Under the pieces are notes generated by a model, which made no database searches, was not told where the DNA came from, and saw only the letters and a list, made by a program, of their open reading frames with translations. Positions 22,808-31,691 of a DNA stretch of 40,881 nucleotides are shown one piece after another (within the stretch, counting starts at the first letter, position 1; each line of letters begins with the position of its first letter). The stretch spans positions 1 to 40,881 of the forward strand of contig JAFGFN010000153.1 of NCBI GenBank assembly GCA_016931035.1. Reading direction: 5' to 3'. The position numbers and the translations under genes are program-made. Origin of the DNA: Candidatus Sumerlaeota bacterium (GTDB lineage Bacteria > Sumerlaeota > Sumerlaeia > UBA8349).

Positions 22808-23896
22808 TTATACGACTTCCATGTCGTTCTGTCGGGCGAATATCCTTCTCGGAGCGCCGCCGAACGCGGGGGCGCGGCGACGACCCGAGCCCCACCGGGG
22901 CCAAGCGCCCTCGTTCTGCCGCCAGGCGCGGCGAAACAGAGCGGTCCTTCGCCCGCTCGACGAACACTCGGCGAGATCGACCGTCCGCGGCGTTTCCCGA
23001 ATCGCTTGTTGGGGTTCGATCTCGGGTCCTTCGACTCCGGGTGGATCTTGGCTCGCGATGCTCTCCTCTTGAGGTTCCTCGACGTTCTCTTCCGGCGCCT
23101 CGTCCTCCAGGCTCTCGATTTCCCCCGCCGGATCGAAGGCGGCGAAAGCGTCGGCGAGGGACGGGTTCCTCGCGTCGCGGACCCATTCGTCCAGGGCTTC
23201 GCGAATGGAACGGTCCCCCATCGTGAGTCTCAGCGAGGGCGCATCCAGGGGTTCTATCGTCTCGGGTTCGGTCTCTTGCCGTTCCGTTGGGCAACGGGCA
23301 GGAACGCAGTCGATGCGCAGACTCGCGATTCTTCCCCGCGCTCCCTCGACGGAAAAGACCGCCCTGGGGGGCTCTCCAGGCGCCTGTTCGGCCAGAAGCA
23401 ACGAGGGCGTGCCCGAGTCCGCGAACCACGCGCCGAAGATCGCGCTTCGAAGCCGTTCTCCGTGGACGCGAACCAGTCGCGCCGGACAATTGACACTCGG
23501 GAGAATCAGGGACCGAAGCGGGTGCGATCCCAACGCGCACGCTCCGGGTCCTTCGTTGGGGAAATAGACGGGATGAAGCGTGCCGACCGACGGGGCGGCG
23601 CCCTTGTTCTCGACAGGCGTGAAACGGCAGTCGAGCCGAAGGCAACGTTTCCCGATTGCCGTGAGCGTGGTCTCGGCCCCGAGACCCGAGACCGGTTCCC
23701 ATGTGACGGTCAACCTGTCCGCCTGCGCCGCAAAACCCTGGACGCGCTCGAACCGCCGGGGCGTGGCGGCGCCCGAGGGCGTGTAGGCCGGATGCAGCGA
23801 AAGAATGCCGTTCGACTCGGCGTCCTCGACCAGAAGACGATCGGGTCCCACGGCCAAGGTCAGAGAGGCGAGAGTCGTTACGTAGGCGTCGACCAT
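22808..23896 (-). CDS. hypothetical protein with acidic linker
   Basis: The protein has 362 residues, with no signal peptide or membrane segment. Residues about 1-215 look beta-rich, with motifs such as GILSLHPAYTPSGA, TLHPVYFPNEGPGA, GSHPLRSLILPS and AWFADSGTPSLLLA. Residues about 250-305 are a disordered acidic stretch (EDEAPEENVEEPQEES). The C-terminus is basic and Arg/Trp-rich (GSGRRRAPAFGGAPRRIF). I do not recognise a family. It lies 34 bp upstream of pilT in the same direction and could be co-expressed with it, but nothing in the sequence ties it to pili. The 251 bp between it and the nrpR-like gene show no feature. Confidence 0.6.
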   Translation of the reverse strand: MVDAYVTTLASLTLAVGPDRLLVEDAESNGILSLHPAYTPSGAATPRRFERVQGFAAQADRLTVTWEPVSGLGAETTLTAIGKRCLRLDCRFTPVENKGAAPSVGTLHPVYFPNEGPGACALGSHPLRSLILPSVNCPARLVRVHGERLRSAIFGAWFADSGTPSLLLAEQAPGEPPRAVFSVEGARGRIASLRIDCVPARCPTERQETEPETIEPLDAPSLRLTMGDRSIREALDEWVRDARNPSLADAFAAFDPAGEIESLEDEAPEENVEEPQEESIASQDPPGVEGPEIEPQQAIRETPRTVDLAECSSSGRRTALFRRAWRQNEGAWPRWGSGRRRAPAFGGAPRRIFARQNDMEVV

Positions 23897-24147
23897 ACAG
23901 AATCCCTTCGCGAAACGCCCCGAATGCCGGACATCGATGTCCCGTCCGGAGTCCGGATCGCGACGGATAGTAGCGGGAGAAACGGGATTCCTCGGGACAG
24001 CCTGGGCGGACAGAGCGGAACGGGAATCCGGGCCTTTCGCAAGCAGTCTCCGTTTTCAAGCGGCATCCGTTCTAATGCCTGTCGCCAAAACAGGCAAGCG
24101 AAAAGGCAGAAGACGAAGATGTCCGCCGGGAGGGGCTGAACGGGTCC

Positions 24148-25191
24148 TTACGACGTCATCCGCGTGTGGTGCAGGTCGCCGCTGCGGACGCGCTCGAGGA
24201 CTTCTCGATAGTGGATAAGGCGGTGGAAATCGTAGAAGGTCGAAAGCGCCTTGCTCTGCGTGCGAATGCCGGTCTCCTCCACGGCGGCGACCGGATTCAG
24301 GCCGCCGAAAACGACGATTCCCGTGCGCCCCTCGTGGACGGGAAAATCCAGCAGCGGCTGGCTCGGCTTGCCGATCGTCAGGACGCCGCCCAAGCCCACG
24401 CGCTTGAGTCGACGCAGAACCTTCGACACCTCGTCCATCGCGACCGTCGGCACCTCGCGGAAACTCGCCCCGATCCGCCCGTGTCCGGTTCGCGCCGCCT
24501 CGCGGACCGACGTGAGACCTCCCTTGATGAACACCTCGAGCGGATCGAGCGTGGTTCCATCGTAGTAGATCACGTCGGTGAATCGAACCGGCTGACCCTC
24601 TTGCATCTCGACGACGCCGCCGAAGCGCGACGCGGTCGGGATGCGCATGCTGAGAAGGGCGCCGTTGATGGTGACGCTGCACACCGTGCCAATGCCGATC
24701 CGTCCCTCGGGGACGCGGAATCGACCCAGCTCTTCTCCCTCGCGGGCGACCGCCAGATAGTCGCCCATCGCCAAGCCGGCCTCGAAGACGGGGAGCATTT
24801 CCTCCAGGGCGCGTTCGAGCGAATGCGCGTCGATCGTGGTGACGTTGAGAACGATCAGCCCCTGCGCCGAGGCGGGATTGAACGTCATCTGCCAGGCGAA
24901 ATCGTCCACCTTCGAGGCCGTGAACCCGACTCGGTCGATGGCCAGAGCGTCCTTGATCTCGTCGATTCCCTTCTGCGTGATCGACCGTCCTCCGCCGCGT
25001 CCGCGTCGCGCCTCCTCGTCGACGAGGCCCTCGCGGGCCATGTCCTGGAGATAAAGGCGGATCGTGCGAGGACTCGGGTCGAAGCCGTAGGACTGCAGCT
25101 CGCGGGCAATGGCCTGGCTTCCGATAGGCTTCTCGCTCTCGCGCAAGACGCGCAGAATGGCGATCTTGAGTTTGCGGTCGATTTGCTTCAT
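24148..25191 (-). CDS. nrpR: NrpR-type transcriptional regulator
   Basis: The protein has 347 residues. Residues about 1-80 form a winged helix (KIAILRVLRESEKPIGSQAI, PSPRTIRLYLQDMAREGLV). Residues about 85-325 are one NrpR regulatory (DUF128) domain, with GLIVLNVTTID, GTVCSVTINGALL, VEMQEGQPVRFTDVIYYDG, EVFIKGGLTSV, ASFREVP and FGGLNPVAAVEE. In methanogens NrpR represses nitrogen-assimilation genes and is released by 2-oxoglutarate; bacterial homologues are less studied. Methanogen proteins may carry one or two such domains, and this one has one. It is divergent from gdhA, and a palindromic operator overlies the gdhA promoter, so control of ammonium assimilation is the obvious inference. Confidence 0.85.
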   Translation of the reverse strand: MKQIDRKLKIAILRVLRESEKPIGSQAIARELQSYGFDPSPRTIRLYLQDMAREGLVDEEARRGRGGGRSITQKGIDEIKDALAIDRVGFTASKVDDFAWQMTFNPASAQGLIVLNVTTIDAHSLERALEEMLPVFEAGLAMGDYLAVAREGEELGRFRVPEGRIGIGTVCSVTINGALLSMRIPTASRFGGVVEMQEGQPVRFTDVIYYDGTTLDPLEVFIKGGLTSVREAARTGHGRIGASFREVPTVAMDEVSKVLRRLKRVGLGGVLTIGKPSQPLLDFPVHEGRTGIVVFGGLNPVAAVEETGIRTQSKALSTFYDFHRLIHYREVLERVRSGDLHHTRMTS

Positions 25192-25209
25192 GGGGATAGG
25201 GCCTCCATG

Positions 25210-25248
25210 TTTTTGGCAAAACTACCTAATTTATGGGGCCTATGTCAA
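25210..25248 (-). promoter_or_regulatory. promoter of the nrpR-like gene with possible operator half-site
   Basis: On the minus strand, a perfect TTGACA (25243-25248) is followed after 18 bp by TAGTTT (25219-25224), a weak -10. Immediately downstream, TTTTTGGC (25210-25217, plus-strand reading) matches seven of eight bases of the half-site TTATTGGC found at the gdhA promoter. A convincing second half-site is not visible, so autoregulation is only a possibility. Confidence 0.45.
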
Positions 25249-25427
25249 GAATAAAATGGTACTCTTTCCGCTTTTCCTGTCGCTTCTATTGCTGCTGCGA
25301 AAAGCGGACCGAGGCTCGGGCGGCGTCTTGACCGCCATTTTCCCCAGTCTTCTATCCCCGTCATGTTCGCTCAGAGGCTCTTGCGCCTAGCGGTCCAACT
25401 TTGCCTCCGAGGGGATAGATTTTTCCC

Positions 25428-25475
25428 TTGACTTGTCCTCTCACAGAGATATTATTGGCCAGATACTGCCAATAA
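25428..25475 (+). promoter_or_regulatory. gdhA promoter with palindromic operator over the -10 box
   Basis: TTGACT (25428-25433), a 16-bp spacer and TATTAT (25450-25455) form a strong sigma-70-type promoter. A perfect inverted repeat, TTATTGGC-N8-GCCAATAA (25452-25475), overlaps the -10 box and the expected start site. This is the right place for a repressor, and the divergent nrpR-like gene is the natural candidate. Methanogen NrpR operators are described as GGAA-N6-TTCC, so this motif differs. The remaining ~180 bp between the two promoters show nothing I can name. Confidence 0.65.
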
Positions 25476-26870
<1,395 letters not shown>

Positions 26871-26940
26871 ACGATCCCCTCCTCCCCGGGTTCCCCAGTC
26901 GCTGGCGCGAAGCGGGGACATCCGGACTCCGTGACATCCT

Positions 26941-26987
26941 CCGGCCTTGCGCTCCTCGCGGAACGCAAGGCCGGTTTCTCATTTCTT
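26941..26987 (+). terminator. rho-independent terminator after gdhA
   Basis: CCGGCCTTGCG (26941-26951) pairs perfectly over 11 bp with CGCAAGGCCGG (26964-26974). A T-rich tract, TTTCTCATTTCTT, follows at 26975-26987. It starts 70 bp past the gdhA stop. Confidence 0.9.
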
Positions 26988-27005
26988 CACTGGGCCGAAA
27001 AGCCC

Positions 27006-27034
27006 TTGACCGGTCTGGTATTGTAGGATAATTT
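27006..27034 (+). promoter_or_regulatory. promoter of the transketolase operon
   Basis: TTGACC (27006-27011) and TAATTT (27029-27034) are 17 bp apart; GATAAT at 27027-27032 is an overlapping alternative -10. The predicted start lies just before the AGGAGAGAG Shine-Dalgarno of the first gene. Confidence 0.5.
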
Positions 27035-27062
27035 CGCCCGATCAAGGTAGGAGAGAGATCGT

Positions 27063-27920
27063 ATGACACGCCCGATGCTCGATGTGCCGCAACTCGAAGA
27101 GATGGTGCGCCAGCTCAAGATTCGCATCGTCAAGTCCATCTCGAAAGCCAAGGGGGGACACGCCGGCGGGTCGATGTCCTCGCTCGAAATCGTCACCACC
27201 CTCTTTTTCCGCGAGATGCGGCTCGATCCCTCGAATCCCGAGTGGGCGGACCGCGACCGGTTCGTTCTTTCGAAGGGGCACTCGTGCCTGGCGCTCTATT
27301 CGTGCCTTTCCGAACTCGGCTACTTCCCCGAAGAAGAGCTCTATCGCCCCTATAAGATCCATAGCCCTCTCCAGGCGCACCCCGAACTGGGGGTCTGTCC
27401 CGGCGTGGACATGAGTTCGGGCGCGCTCGGCCAGGGGCTCTCCGTCGGGATCGGGATGGCGCTGGCCGCGCGGATGCGCAAGAAGGACTATCGCGTCTAC
27501 GTCGTCGTAGGCGACGGCGAGGCGGCGGAGGGGCAGATATGGGAAGCGGCGATGTGCGCGCCCAAATATCGACTCGACAGTCTGGTGGGGATTCTCGATT
27601 TCAACAAACTGACCCTCTCGGGCGACGTCGCCGAAATCATGCCGCTCGAGCCGATCGACGAACGGTTTCGCGCCTTCGGCTGGCACGTGATCTCGATCGA
27701 CGGCCACTCGATTCCGGCCATCATCGAAGCGCTCGGCGAGGCGCGCGCCACGAAGGGTCGCCCGACGATGATCGTGGCCCACACGATCAAGGGCAAAGAC
27801 ATCTCCTACATCCAGGGAAAGTGGGAATGCCATTCGATCACCATGCCTCCGGCCGAAGTCGAGAAGACTCTCCGCGCCCTGGGTTGCCCCGAAGACGAGA
27901 TAGCCTGGGCGCTGGAGTGA
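27063..27920 (+). CDS. transketolase, N-terminal (TPP-binding) subunit
   Basis: The protein has 285 residues and corresponds to the first third of a full transketolase. Motifs include KGGHAGGSMSSLEIV, LSKGHSCLALYS, MSSGALGQGLSVGIG and the thiamine-diphosphate motif GDGEAAEGQIWEAA...ILDFN. The C-terminal half is a separate gene at 28608-29546. Split transketolases of this kind are common in anaerobes and candidate phyla; together the subunits move two-carbon units between sugar phosphates. Normally the two genes abut. Here a toxin-antitoxin pair with its own promoter lies between them. AGGAGAGAG precedes the ATG. Confidence 0.92.
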   Translation: MTRPMLDVPQLEEMVRQLKIRIVKSISKAKGGHAGGSMSSLEIVTTLFFREMRLDPSNPEWADRDRFVLSKGHSCLALYSCLSELGYFPEEELYRPYKIHSPLQAHPELGVCPGVDMSSGALGQGLSVGIGMALAARMRKKDYRVYVVVGDGEAAEGQIWEAAMCAPKYRLDSLVGILDFNKLTLSGDVAEIMPLEPIDERFRAFGWHVISIDGHSIPAIIEALGEARATKGRPTMIVAHTIKGKDISYIQGKWECHSITMPPAEVEKTLRALGCPEDEIAWALE

Positions 27921-27989
27921 GTGCGCGCATTCCAAGACGAGACGTCGTTGGATGACGCAGTCGAATCTTCCGCGTAGACCGGAAATGAA

Positions 27990-28019
27990 TTGAACCGACT
28001 TGTATCGGCGTGGTATGTT
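27990..28019 (+). promoter_or_regulatory. promoter of the toxin-antitoxin pair, apparently leaderless
   Basis: TTGAAC (27990-27995) and TATGTT (28014-28019) are 18 bp apart. The antitoxin ATG begins 7 bp past the -10 box, where transcription would start, and no Shine-Dalgarno precedes it. A short inverted repeat (CCGA-N6-TCGG) lies between the boxes and could be an autoregulatory site. Confidence 0.45.
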
Positions 28020-28025
28020 CCAACC

Positions 28026-28259
28026 ATGAGCACGACTGTCGAAAAAGTCCGTGACGAGGCTCTGTCGCTCTCCGTCAGCGAGCGGGCGAGTCTGGCGCAC
28101 GACCTCATCCTGAGTCTAGAGAACCCGGCGGATTTCGAACTGAGCCGCGAGCAGGAAGCCGAGATCGCTCGCAGAGTCCAATCCGTTCGCGAGGGGACCG
28201 CTCAGGGCCGGCCCGTCGCCGAGGTTTTCGCCGACATCAGGGCGCGATTCGGCAAATGA
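28026..28259 (+). CDS. addiction module antitoxin (unstable-antitoxin family)
   Basis: The protein has 77 residues from the ATG at 28026. The sequence (EALSLSVSERASLAHDLILSL, then DFELSREQEAEIARRV...EVFADIRARF) matches the short helical addiction-module proteins that pair with RelE/ParE toxins. These bind and neutralise the toxin and often repress their own promoter. The stop overlaps the toxin start by 4 bp, ensuring coupled translation. There is no ribosome-binding site, consistent with a leaderless mRNA. Confidence 0.85.
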   Translation: MSTTVEKVRDEALSLSVSERASLAHDLILSLENPADFELSREQEAEIARRVQSVREGTAQGRPVAEVFADIRARFGK

Positions 28260-28579
28260 CGCGCTTGACCGTTCTTCACGAGGCCGAGACGGAATTGTGG
28301 GAGGCCGTGGCGTATTACGAGTCTCGCGGCTCGGGCCTCGAACCGGATCTTCTGGCCGAGGTTGAAACCTCAATCGAGACAGTCGCACGATATCCGGAAC
28401 GATGGCCGCTGCGCCCGGACGGGACCCGAAGGTACGTCACCCACCGTTTCCCCTATCTTGTCGTTCATCTTTATGAAGATCGTCAAGTTTGGGTAATTGC
28501 CATCGCCCACTCAAAGAGGAAGCCCGGCCATTGGACGCATCGAAAAACCGCCACGGCACGACGGAGACACGGGCAATGA
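28256..28579 (+). CDS. RelE/ParE family toxin
   Basis: The protein has 107 residues. The start overlaps the antitoxin stop (ATGA). The pattern fits the family: an N-terminal strand (LTVLHEAETELWEAVAYYESRG), helix pair (AEVETSIETVARYPERWPL), then RYVTHRFPYLVVHLYEDRQVWVIAIAHSKRKPGHW, the typical beta-sheet core with a basic C-terminus. Members inhibit gyrase (ParE) or cleave mRNA on the ribosome (RelE); I cannot tell which from sequence alone. The last 15 or so residues are Arg/Thr-rich and look like an added tail. It ends 28 bp before the transketolase C-terminal gene. Confidence 0.87.
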   Translation: MTRLTVLHEAETELWEAVAYYESRGSGLEPDLLAEVETSIETVARYPERWPLRPDGTRRYVTHRFPYLVVHLYEDRQVWVIAIAHSKRKPGHWTHRKTATARRRHGQ

Positions 28580-28607
28580 ACAATGGCGGAAAGGAAGCAG
28601 AGAACCG

Positions 28608-29546
28608 ATGACTGAAGCATCCTTGGCCCCGCGCGACGTGGTGGGGCAAGTCCTGGTCGACCTGGGCGAGAAAGACCCCGACGTGGTGGTTCTCGACGCC
28701 GATTTCGGCCCGTGCTCGAGAGTGGCCGAGTTCGGCGAGCGGTTCCCCGAACGATTCGTTCAGGTCGGGATCGCCGAGCAGAACATGATGGGGATCGCCG
28801 CCGGGCTGGCCACGACGGGGATGAAGCCGTTCGCCTCGGCCATCGCGGCGTTCTGTTCGCGCCGGGCGTGCGACCAGGTGACGACGTCGATCGCTTTGGC
28901 CAATCTCAACGTCAAGATTCTGGCCGTGTATCCGGGGTTGTTCGTCGGAAAGAATGGCGCTTCGCACCAATCGCTCGAAGACATCGGCATCATGCGGTCG
29001 ATCGCCAACATGGCGGTGGTCCAGCCGGCCGACGCCGAGGAGATGAAGGCCATCCTGCGCTACGCCGCTACGCACGTGGGCCCGATGTACGTTCGCGTCG
29101 GGCGCGACCCCGTGCCCGTCGCGGTGCCCGAGGGATACGAGTTCGAGCTGGGGCGGTCGGTCCAGCTGCGCGACGGGGACGACATCGCCCTGATCGCCGT
29201 GGGCGAATCGGTCGAGGACGCGATGCGGGCGGCGGAGTCGCTGGCGGGCCGGGGCGTCGAGGCCCGTGTTATTAACATGAGTAGTATCAAACCTCTAGAC
29301 GAGGAGGCGGTGGTGCGGGCCGCGCGCGAGATCGGTCGGATCGTGACGGTCGAGAACCACAACATCCTCGGCGGGCTGGGGTCGGCGGTGTGCGAGACGG
29401 TGGCGGAGCGCTGCCCCGTCCCCGTGCGGCGGATCGGGGTCCGCGACGTGTTCGGCAAGTCGGGGGGAAACGACGAGATGAAGGCGCACTTCGGAATCGA
29501 CGCCCCCCACATAGAAAAGCTTGCGTTGGATTTCCTCAAGGAGTAG
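28608..29546 (+). CDS. transketolase, C-terminal (pyrimidine/transketolase_C) subunit
   Basis: The protein has 312 residues from the ATG at 28608, with AAGGAAG upstream; a longer frame reaches into the toxin gene and is rejected. Residues about 10-165 are the pyrimidine-binding domain (VVLDADFGPCSRVAEFGERFP, VGIAEQNMMGIAAGLAT with the conserved Glu, GKNGASHQSLEDIGIMR). Residues about 180-310 are the C-terminal transketolase domain (LIAVGESVEDAMRAAE, INMSSIKPLD, VTVENHNILGGLGSAV). It completes the enzyme encoded by 27063-27920. Confidence 0.92.
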   Translation: MTEASLAPRDVVGQVLVDLGEKDPDVVVLDADFGPCSRVAEFGERFPERFVQVGIAEQNMMGIAAGLATTGMKPFASAIAAFCSRRACDQVTTSIALANLNVKILAVYPGLFVGKNGASHQSLEDIGIMRSIANMAVVQPADAEEMKAILRYAATHVGPMYVRVGRDPVPVAVPEGYEFELGRSVQLRDGDDIALIAVGESVEDAMRAAESLAGRGVEARVINMSSIKPLDEEAVVRAAREIGRIVTVENHNILGGLGSAVCETVAERCPVPVRRIGVRDVFGKSGGNDEMKAHFGIDAPHIEKLALDFLKE

Positions 29547-29627
29547 GATACGGGTCAATGAAGGAATGCGATTCGTCGGGCCGCTCGTTGCGAGCAACGT
29601 GCCTGTGGAATCGCGACCGGTCTCCGG

Positions 29628-29828
29628 ACCGGCAGAATGAGCAGGATAAGGCGACTCGATCGAGAATCGAGGATGCGGGGAAGTCCGGGGGGAAGTTCCC
29701 GCAGACGTAGCGGCGTTCAGCCCATGGATTAACTCTCACTTTTTCGAGCAACCCGAGGACGAACGCCCGGCTGCGGATTACTCTTCTCGATTTGGGAGGG
29801 GACGCCTTATCCTGCTGATCCTGCCGGT
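29628..29828. repeat. long-range inverted repeat, CAGGAT type
   Basis: The 26-bp arm at 29628-29653 (ACCGGCAGAATGAGCAGG then ATAAGGCG) is the reverse complement of 29803-29828 at 24 of 26 positions. The 149-bp interval contains no reading frame of note. The arm consists of loose CAGAAT/CAGGAT units spaced by three to four bases. Confidence 0.85.
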
Positions 29829-29841
29829 CTTCTTTATTTGA

Positions 29842-29928
29842 GTTCCACGTTCGAAGGTTCCAGGTTCACAGGTTCGAGGACTCGGCGGTCGGGAAGTCTT
29901 CCGAACCTTCAACTTTCGAACGTGGAAC
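29842..29928. repeat. inverted repeat, GTTCCACGTTCGAA type
   Basis: GTTCCACGTTCGAA (29842-29855) and TTCGAACGTGGAAC (29915-29928) are perfect 14-bp inverted copies. Further GGTTC and GAACC units lie between them. Confidence 0.85.
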
Positions 29929-29941
29929 TTTCGAACCGTTC

Positions 29942-30316
29942 TTATTCTCCCATTCGTTTTTCCCAATTGAAATCGCGCGAAGTGACGATCGACTCCATGC
30001 GTCGGATGCGCCGGTCGAGCTTCGCATACGTGTCGCGCAGACGGTGCAGCGCCAGCGTGCGCGACGATGCGTAGGAATCGTAGAACTCGCGGTCCATCTC
30101 GGTTCGGAACGGCACGACGGGTTCGGGCTTCATGAAGATCGCCGCGGCCAGGTAGATCCAGATCACGAGCGTGAACGAGCCGAACGCCAAGACGACGGCG
30201 ATGACGCGGAGCCAGAAGACCGGAAAGTCTAGATGGTCCGCGACGCCCTTGCACACGCCCAGAATCATGCCGTTGCGCGAACGGTAGAGGCCTCTTTTCG
30301 GATCGTACTGTCTCAT
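29942..30316 (-). CDS. pspC: PspC-domain membrane protein with PspB-like tail
   Basis: The protein has 124 residues from the ATG at 30316; an upstream in-frame start at 30346 is less likely. The PspC domain is clear: KRGLYRSRNGMILGVCKGVADHL, then one long hydrophobic segment (FWLRVIAVVLAFGSFTLVIWIYLAAAIF). The C-terminal 45 residues are a coiled coil, RIRRMESIVTSRDFNWEKR, which resembles the RIQALESILDAEHPNW end of E. coli PspB. PspC is an inner-membrane sensor/partner of PspA in the envelope-stress response. It is the last gene of the psp locus. Confidence 0.88.
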   Translation of the reverse strand: MRQYDPKRGLYRSRNGMILGVCKGVADHLDFPVFWLRVIAVVLAFGSFTLVIWIYLAAAIFMKPEPVVPFRTEMDREFYDSYASSRTLALHRLRDTYAKLDRRIRRMESIVTSRDFNWEKRMGE

Positions 30317-30395
30317 TGTCGTGTATCCACCTTTCCAGTATTGCAAATAGTCTCACAGAGGGGGCTTTTCGATGGGGTTCCGGTCTTTCGTCGCC

Positions 30396-30677
30396 TCATC
30401 TCTTCTCCGAGTGCTCGATCAGTATCGTTTCCAGAGATTCGATGCGTTTCTCCATCTTCTCGAGGTCCGTGTGGATCGCCTGGGCCAGAGTGTCGACCTC
30501 TCCGTCGTGTTGCATCCGGTAGCGCCCCTGCCACCTCGGGAGCTGCTCGGCCAGAACGATGAGCGGAGCCGCGACGAGAACGAGCCAGATCCACTTGGAG
30601 GCGAAGATCGCCACGAGGGCCACCATCGGAATGATGATGGCGATCGCGGTGTGGTGTTCCCTGTCGCGCTTGCGCAT
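30396..30677 (-). CDS. PspB-like small membrane protein (copy 1)
   Basis: The protein has 93 residues from the ATG at 30677, five bases after the upstream stop. Residues about 11-45 are hydrophobic (AIAIIIPMVALVAIFASKWIWLVLVAAPL), enough for one or two membrane segments. The C-terminus (HTDLEKMEKRIESLETILIE) is a PspB-type coiled coil. It shares most of this tail with the neighbouring gene at 30683-30931, so the two are paralogues. A role in PspA/PspC signalling is inferred from the motif and location. Confidence 0.78.
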   Translation of the reverse strand: MRKRDREHHTAIAIIIPMVALVAIFASKWIWLVLVAAPLIVLAEQLPRWQGRYRMQHDGEVDTLAQAIHTDLEKMEKRIESLETILIEHSEKR

Positions 30678-30682
30678 ATCGT

Positions 30683-30931
30683 CTACCCCCGCTCTTTCCT
30701 CGAGTGTTCGATCAGAATCGTCTCGAGCGATTCGATCCGCTCCTCCATCCGAACCAGGTCGGTGTGCATCCGCTGCGTCTGCTCGTCCTGGCTCGGTCCT
30801 CCCGTCGCGCTTTTTCCGCGCTTGTCGCCGCGGGTCAGGAAACGGAACACGAACCACATGAACACAATCGCCAGGACAAACAGGCCGCAGACGATCAAAC
30901 TCTTTAGGGCGAAGCCGACTCCCAGGGACAT
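30683..30931 (-). CDS. PspB-like small membrane protein (copy 2)
   Basis: The protein has 82 residues. AAAAAGGAG precedes the ATG. One hydrophobic segment (LIVCGLFVLAIVFMWFVFRFL) is followed by a basic patch and a linker. The C-terminal helix HTDLVRMEERIESLETILIE is nearly identical to that of copy 1. The layout (N-terminal membrane helix, C-terminal RIxALExIL coiled coil) is that of PspB, which works with PspC to recruit PspA. Confidence 0.8.
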   Translation of the reverse strand: MSLGVGFALKSLIVCGLFVLAIVFMWFVFRFLTRGDKRGKSATGGPSQDEQTQRMHTDLVRMEERIESLETILIEHSRKERG

Positions 30932-30959
30932 GAATGGCGTTCTCCTTTTTCCTATGCGT

Positions 30960-31193
30960 CTAGTAGGCGTGTTCTTGTCGCGGCCTGAAGATCAGCCAAA
31001 CCAGAAGACTCCAGGGCCAAAACATCGGGATTGCGACGATGAGAGCCACGAGGCAGCCCGACTTCTCGCGGCTGTGGGCGTCGGCGAAGACCCACAAGAC
31101 GCTCAGCACATAGAGCCCGAACGTAACCAGACTCACCACGACGCCCAGGAGCGTCGCGACGATCGTGAAGGGCAGAAGGAGTATCTCTATCAT
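30960..31193 (-). CDS. small two-segment membrane protein in the psp locus
   Basis: The protein has 77 residues. GAGCGAGGA precedes the ATG. Two hydrophobic segments (residues about 3-33 and 47-68) flank a polar turn, FADAHSREKSGC. The ending WPWSLLVWLIFRP resembles the many short proteins with a W-x-x-x-L-x-x-W-L-x-F-R-P motif. No coiled coil is present, unlike its neighbours. The function is unknown; membership in the psp transcription unit is inferred from strand and spacing. Confidence 0.75.
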   Translation of the reverse strand: MIEILLLPFTIVATLLGVVVSLVTFGLYVLSVLWVFADAHSREKSGCLVALIVAIPMFWPWSLLVWLIFRPRQEHAY

Positions 31194-31259
31194 GGTTGTC
31201 CTCGCTCCGGTTTGGCGCGGAGTCGGCTTGCGCGACTCTGCACCGGACGTAGCCGCACG

Positions 31260-31670
31260 CTACGGATTCTTGTCCATCAAGATCGTTTCGAGTGCCTCGA
31301 CGCGCTCGGCCAGTTTGTCGAATCCGTGGTGAAGATCCTGGATCTCGCGCGCCTCGCTTTCACTCGCGCGCCGCCTTTCGTGCGAAGACCCGCCGCCGCG
31401 TAGCATTGCGCTCGCCAGAATCAAAAGGAGCAAAGGCACCGCGAGGACCGCGCCCAGTGCGGCGAGCCGGGCGTAGTTTGCACCTTCGTGTACGAACAGG
31501 CGTTGCGTTTGTCCCCCGTTAATAGGGCCGTACAAGGCGGGATCGGGGTATGTCTCTCCCGCGACGGTCGGTCTATGCCCGAAGAAGTTGGGCACGGCGA
31601 TGCCGACCAGGATGCCCGCGATGCTCACGAGAACCAGGAACACAATAATGGCAATTGCGCAGCCCCGCAT
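31260..31670 (-). CDS. PspB-like membrane protein with an extra segment
   Basis: The protein has 136 residues. AAAGGAG precedes the ATG. A first membrane segment (residues about 4-25) is followed by a polar stretch of about 40 residues, likely periplasmic. A second segment (about 67-90) precedes a charged region and a C-terminal coiled coil, LAERVEALETILMD, again the PspB-type ending. I regard it as a PspB relative with an N-terminal addition. It sits between the frameshifted gene and the 77-residue gene, all on the same strand. Confidence 0.75.
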   Translation of the reverse strand: MRGCAIAIIVFLVLVSIAGILVGIAVPNFFGHRPTVAGETYPDPALYGPINGGQTQRLFVHEGANYARLAALGAVLAVPLLLLILASAMLRGGGSSHERRRASESEAREIQDLHHGFDKLAERVEALETILMDKNP

Positions 31671-31691
31671 CGATCCGTCTCCTTTCTCTTG

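Larger units (their letters stand above)
29547..29941. other. convergent intergenic region with two inverted repeats
   Basis: No gene is credible in these 395 bp between the transketolase and pspC stops. They hold two inverted repeats, listed separately. There is no classical GC stem with a T-run, so if these terminate transcription they are atypical. Confidence 0.6.

Noticed and set aside
22661..24139. A 492-residue plus-strand frame opposite the unknown gene
   Set aside because: It is Arg/Gly/Pro-rich with no motif and runs antisense to both pilT and the unknown gene, which has more natural composition. I kept only the minus-strand frame.
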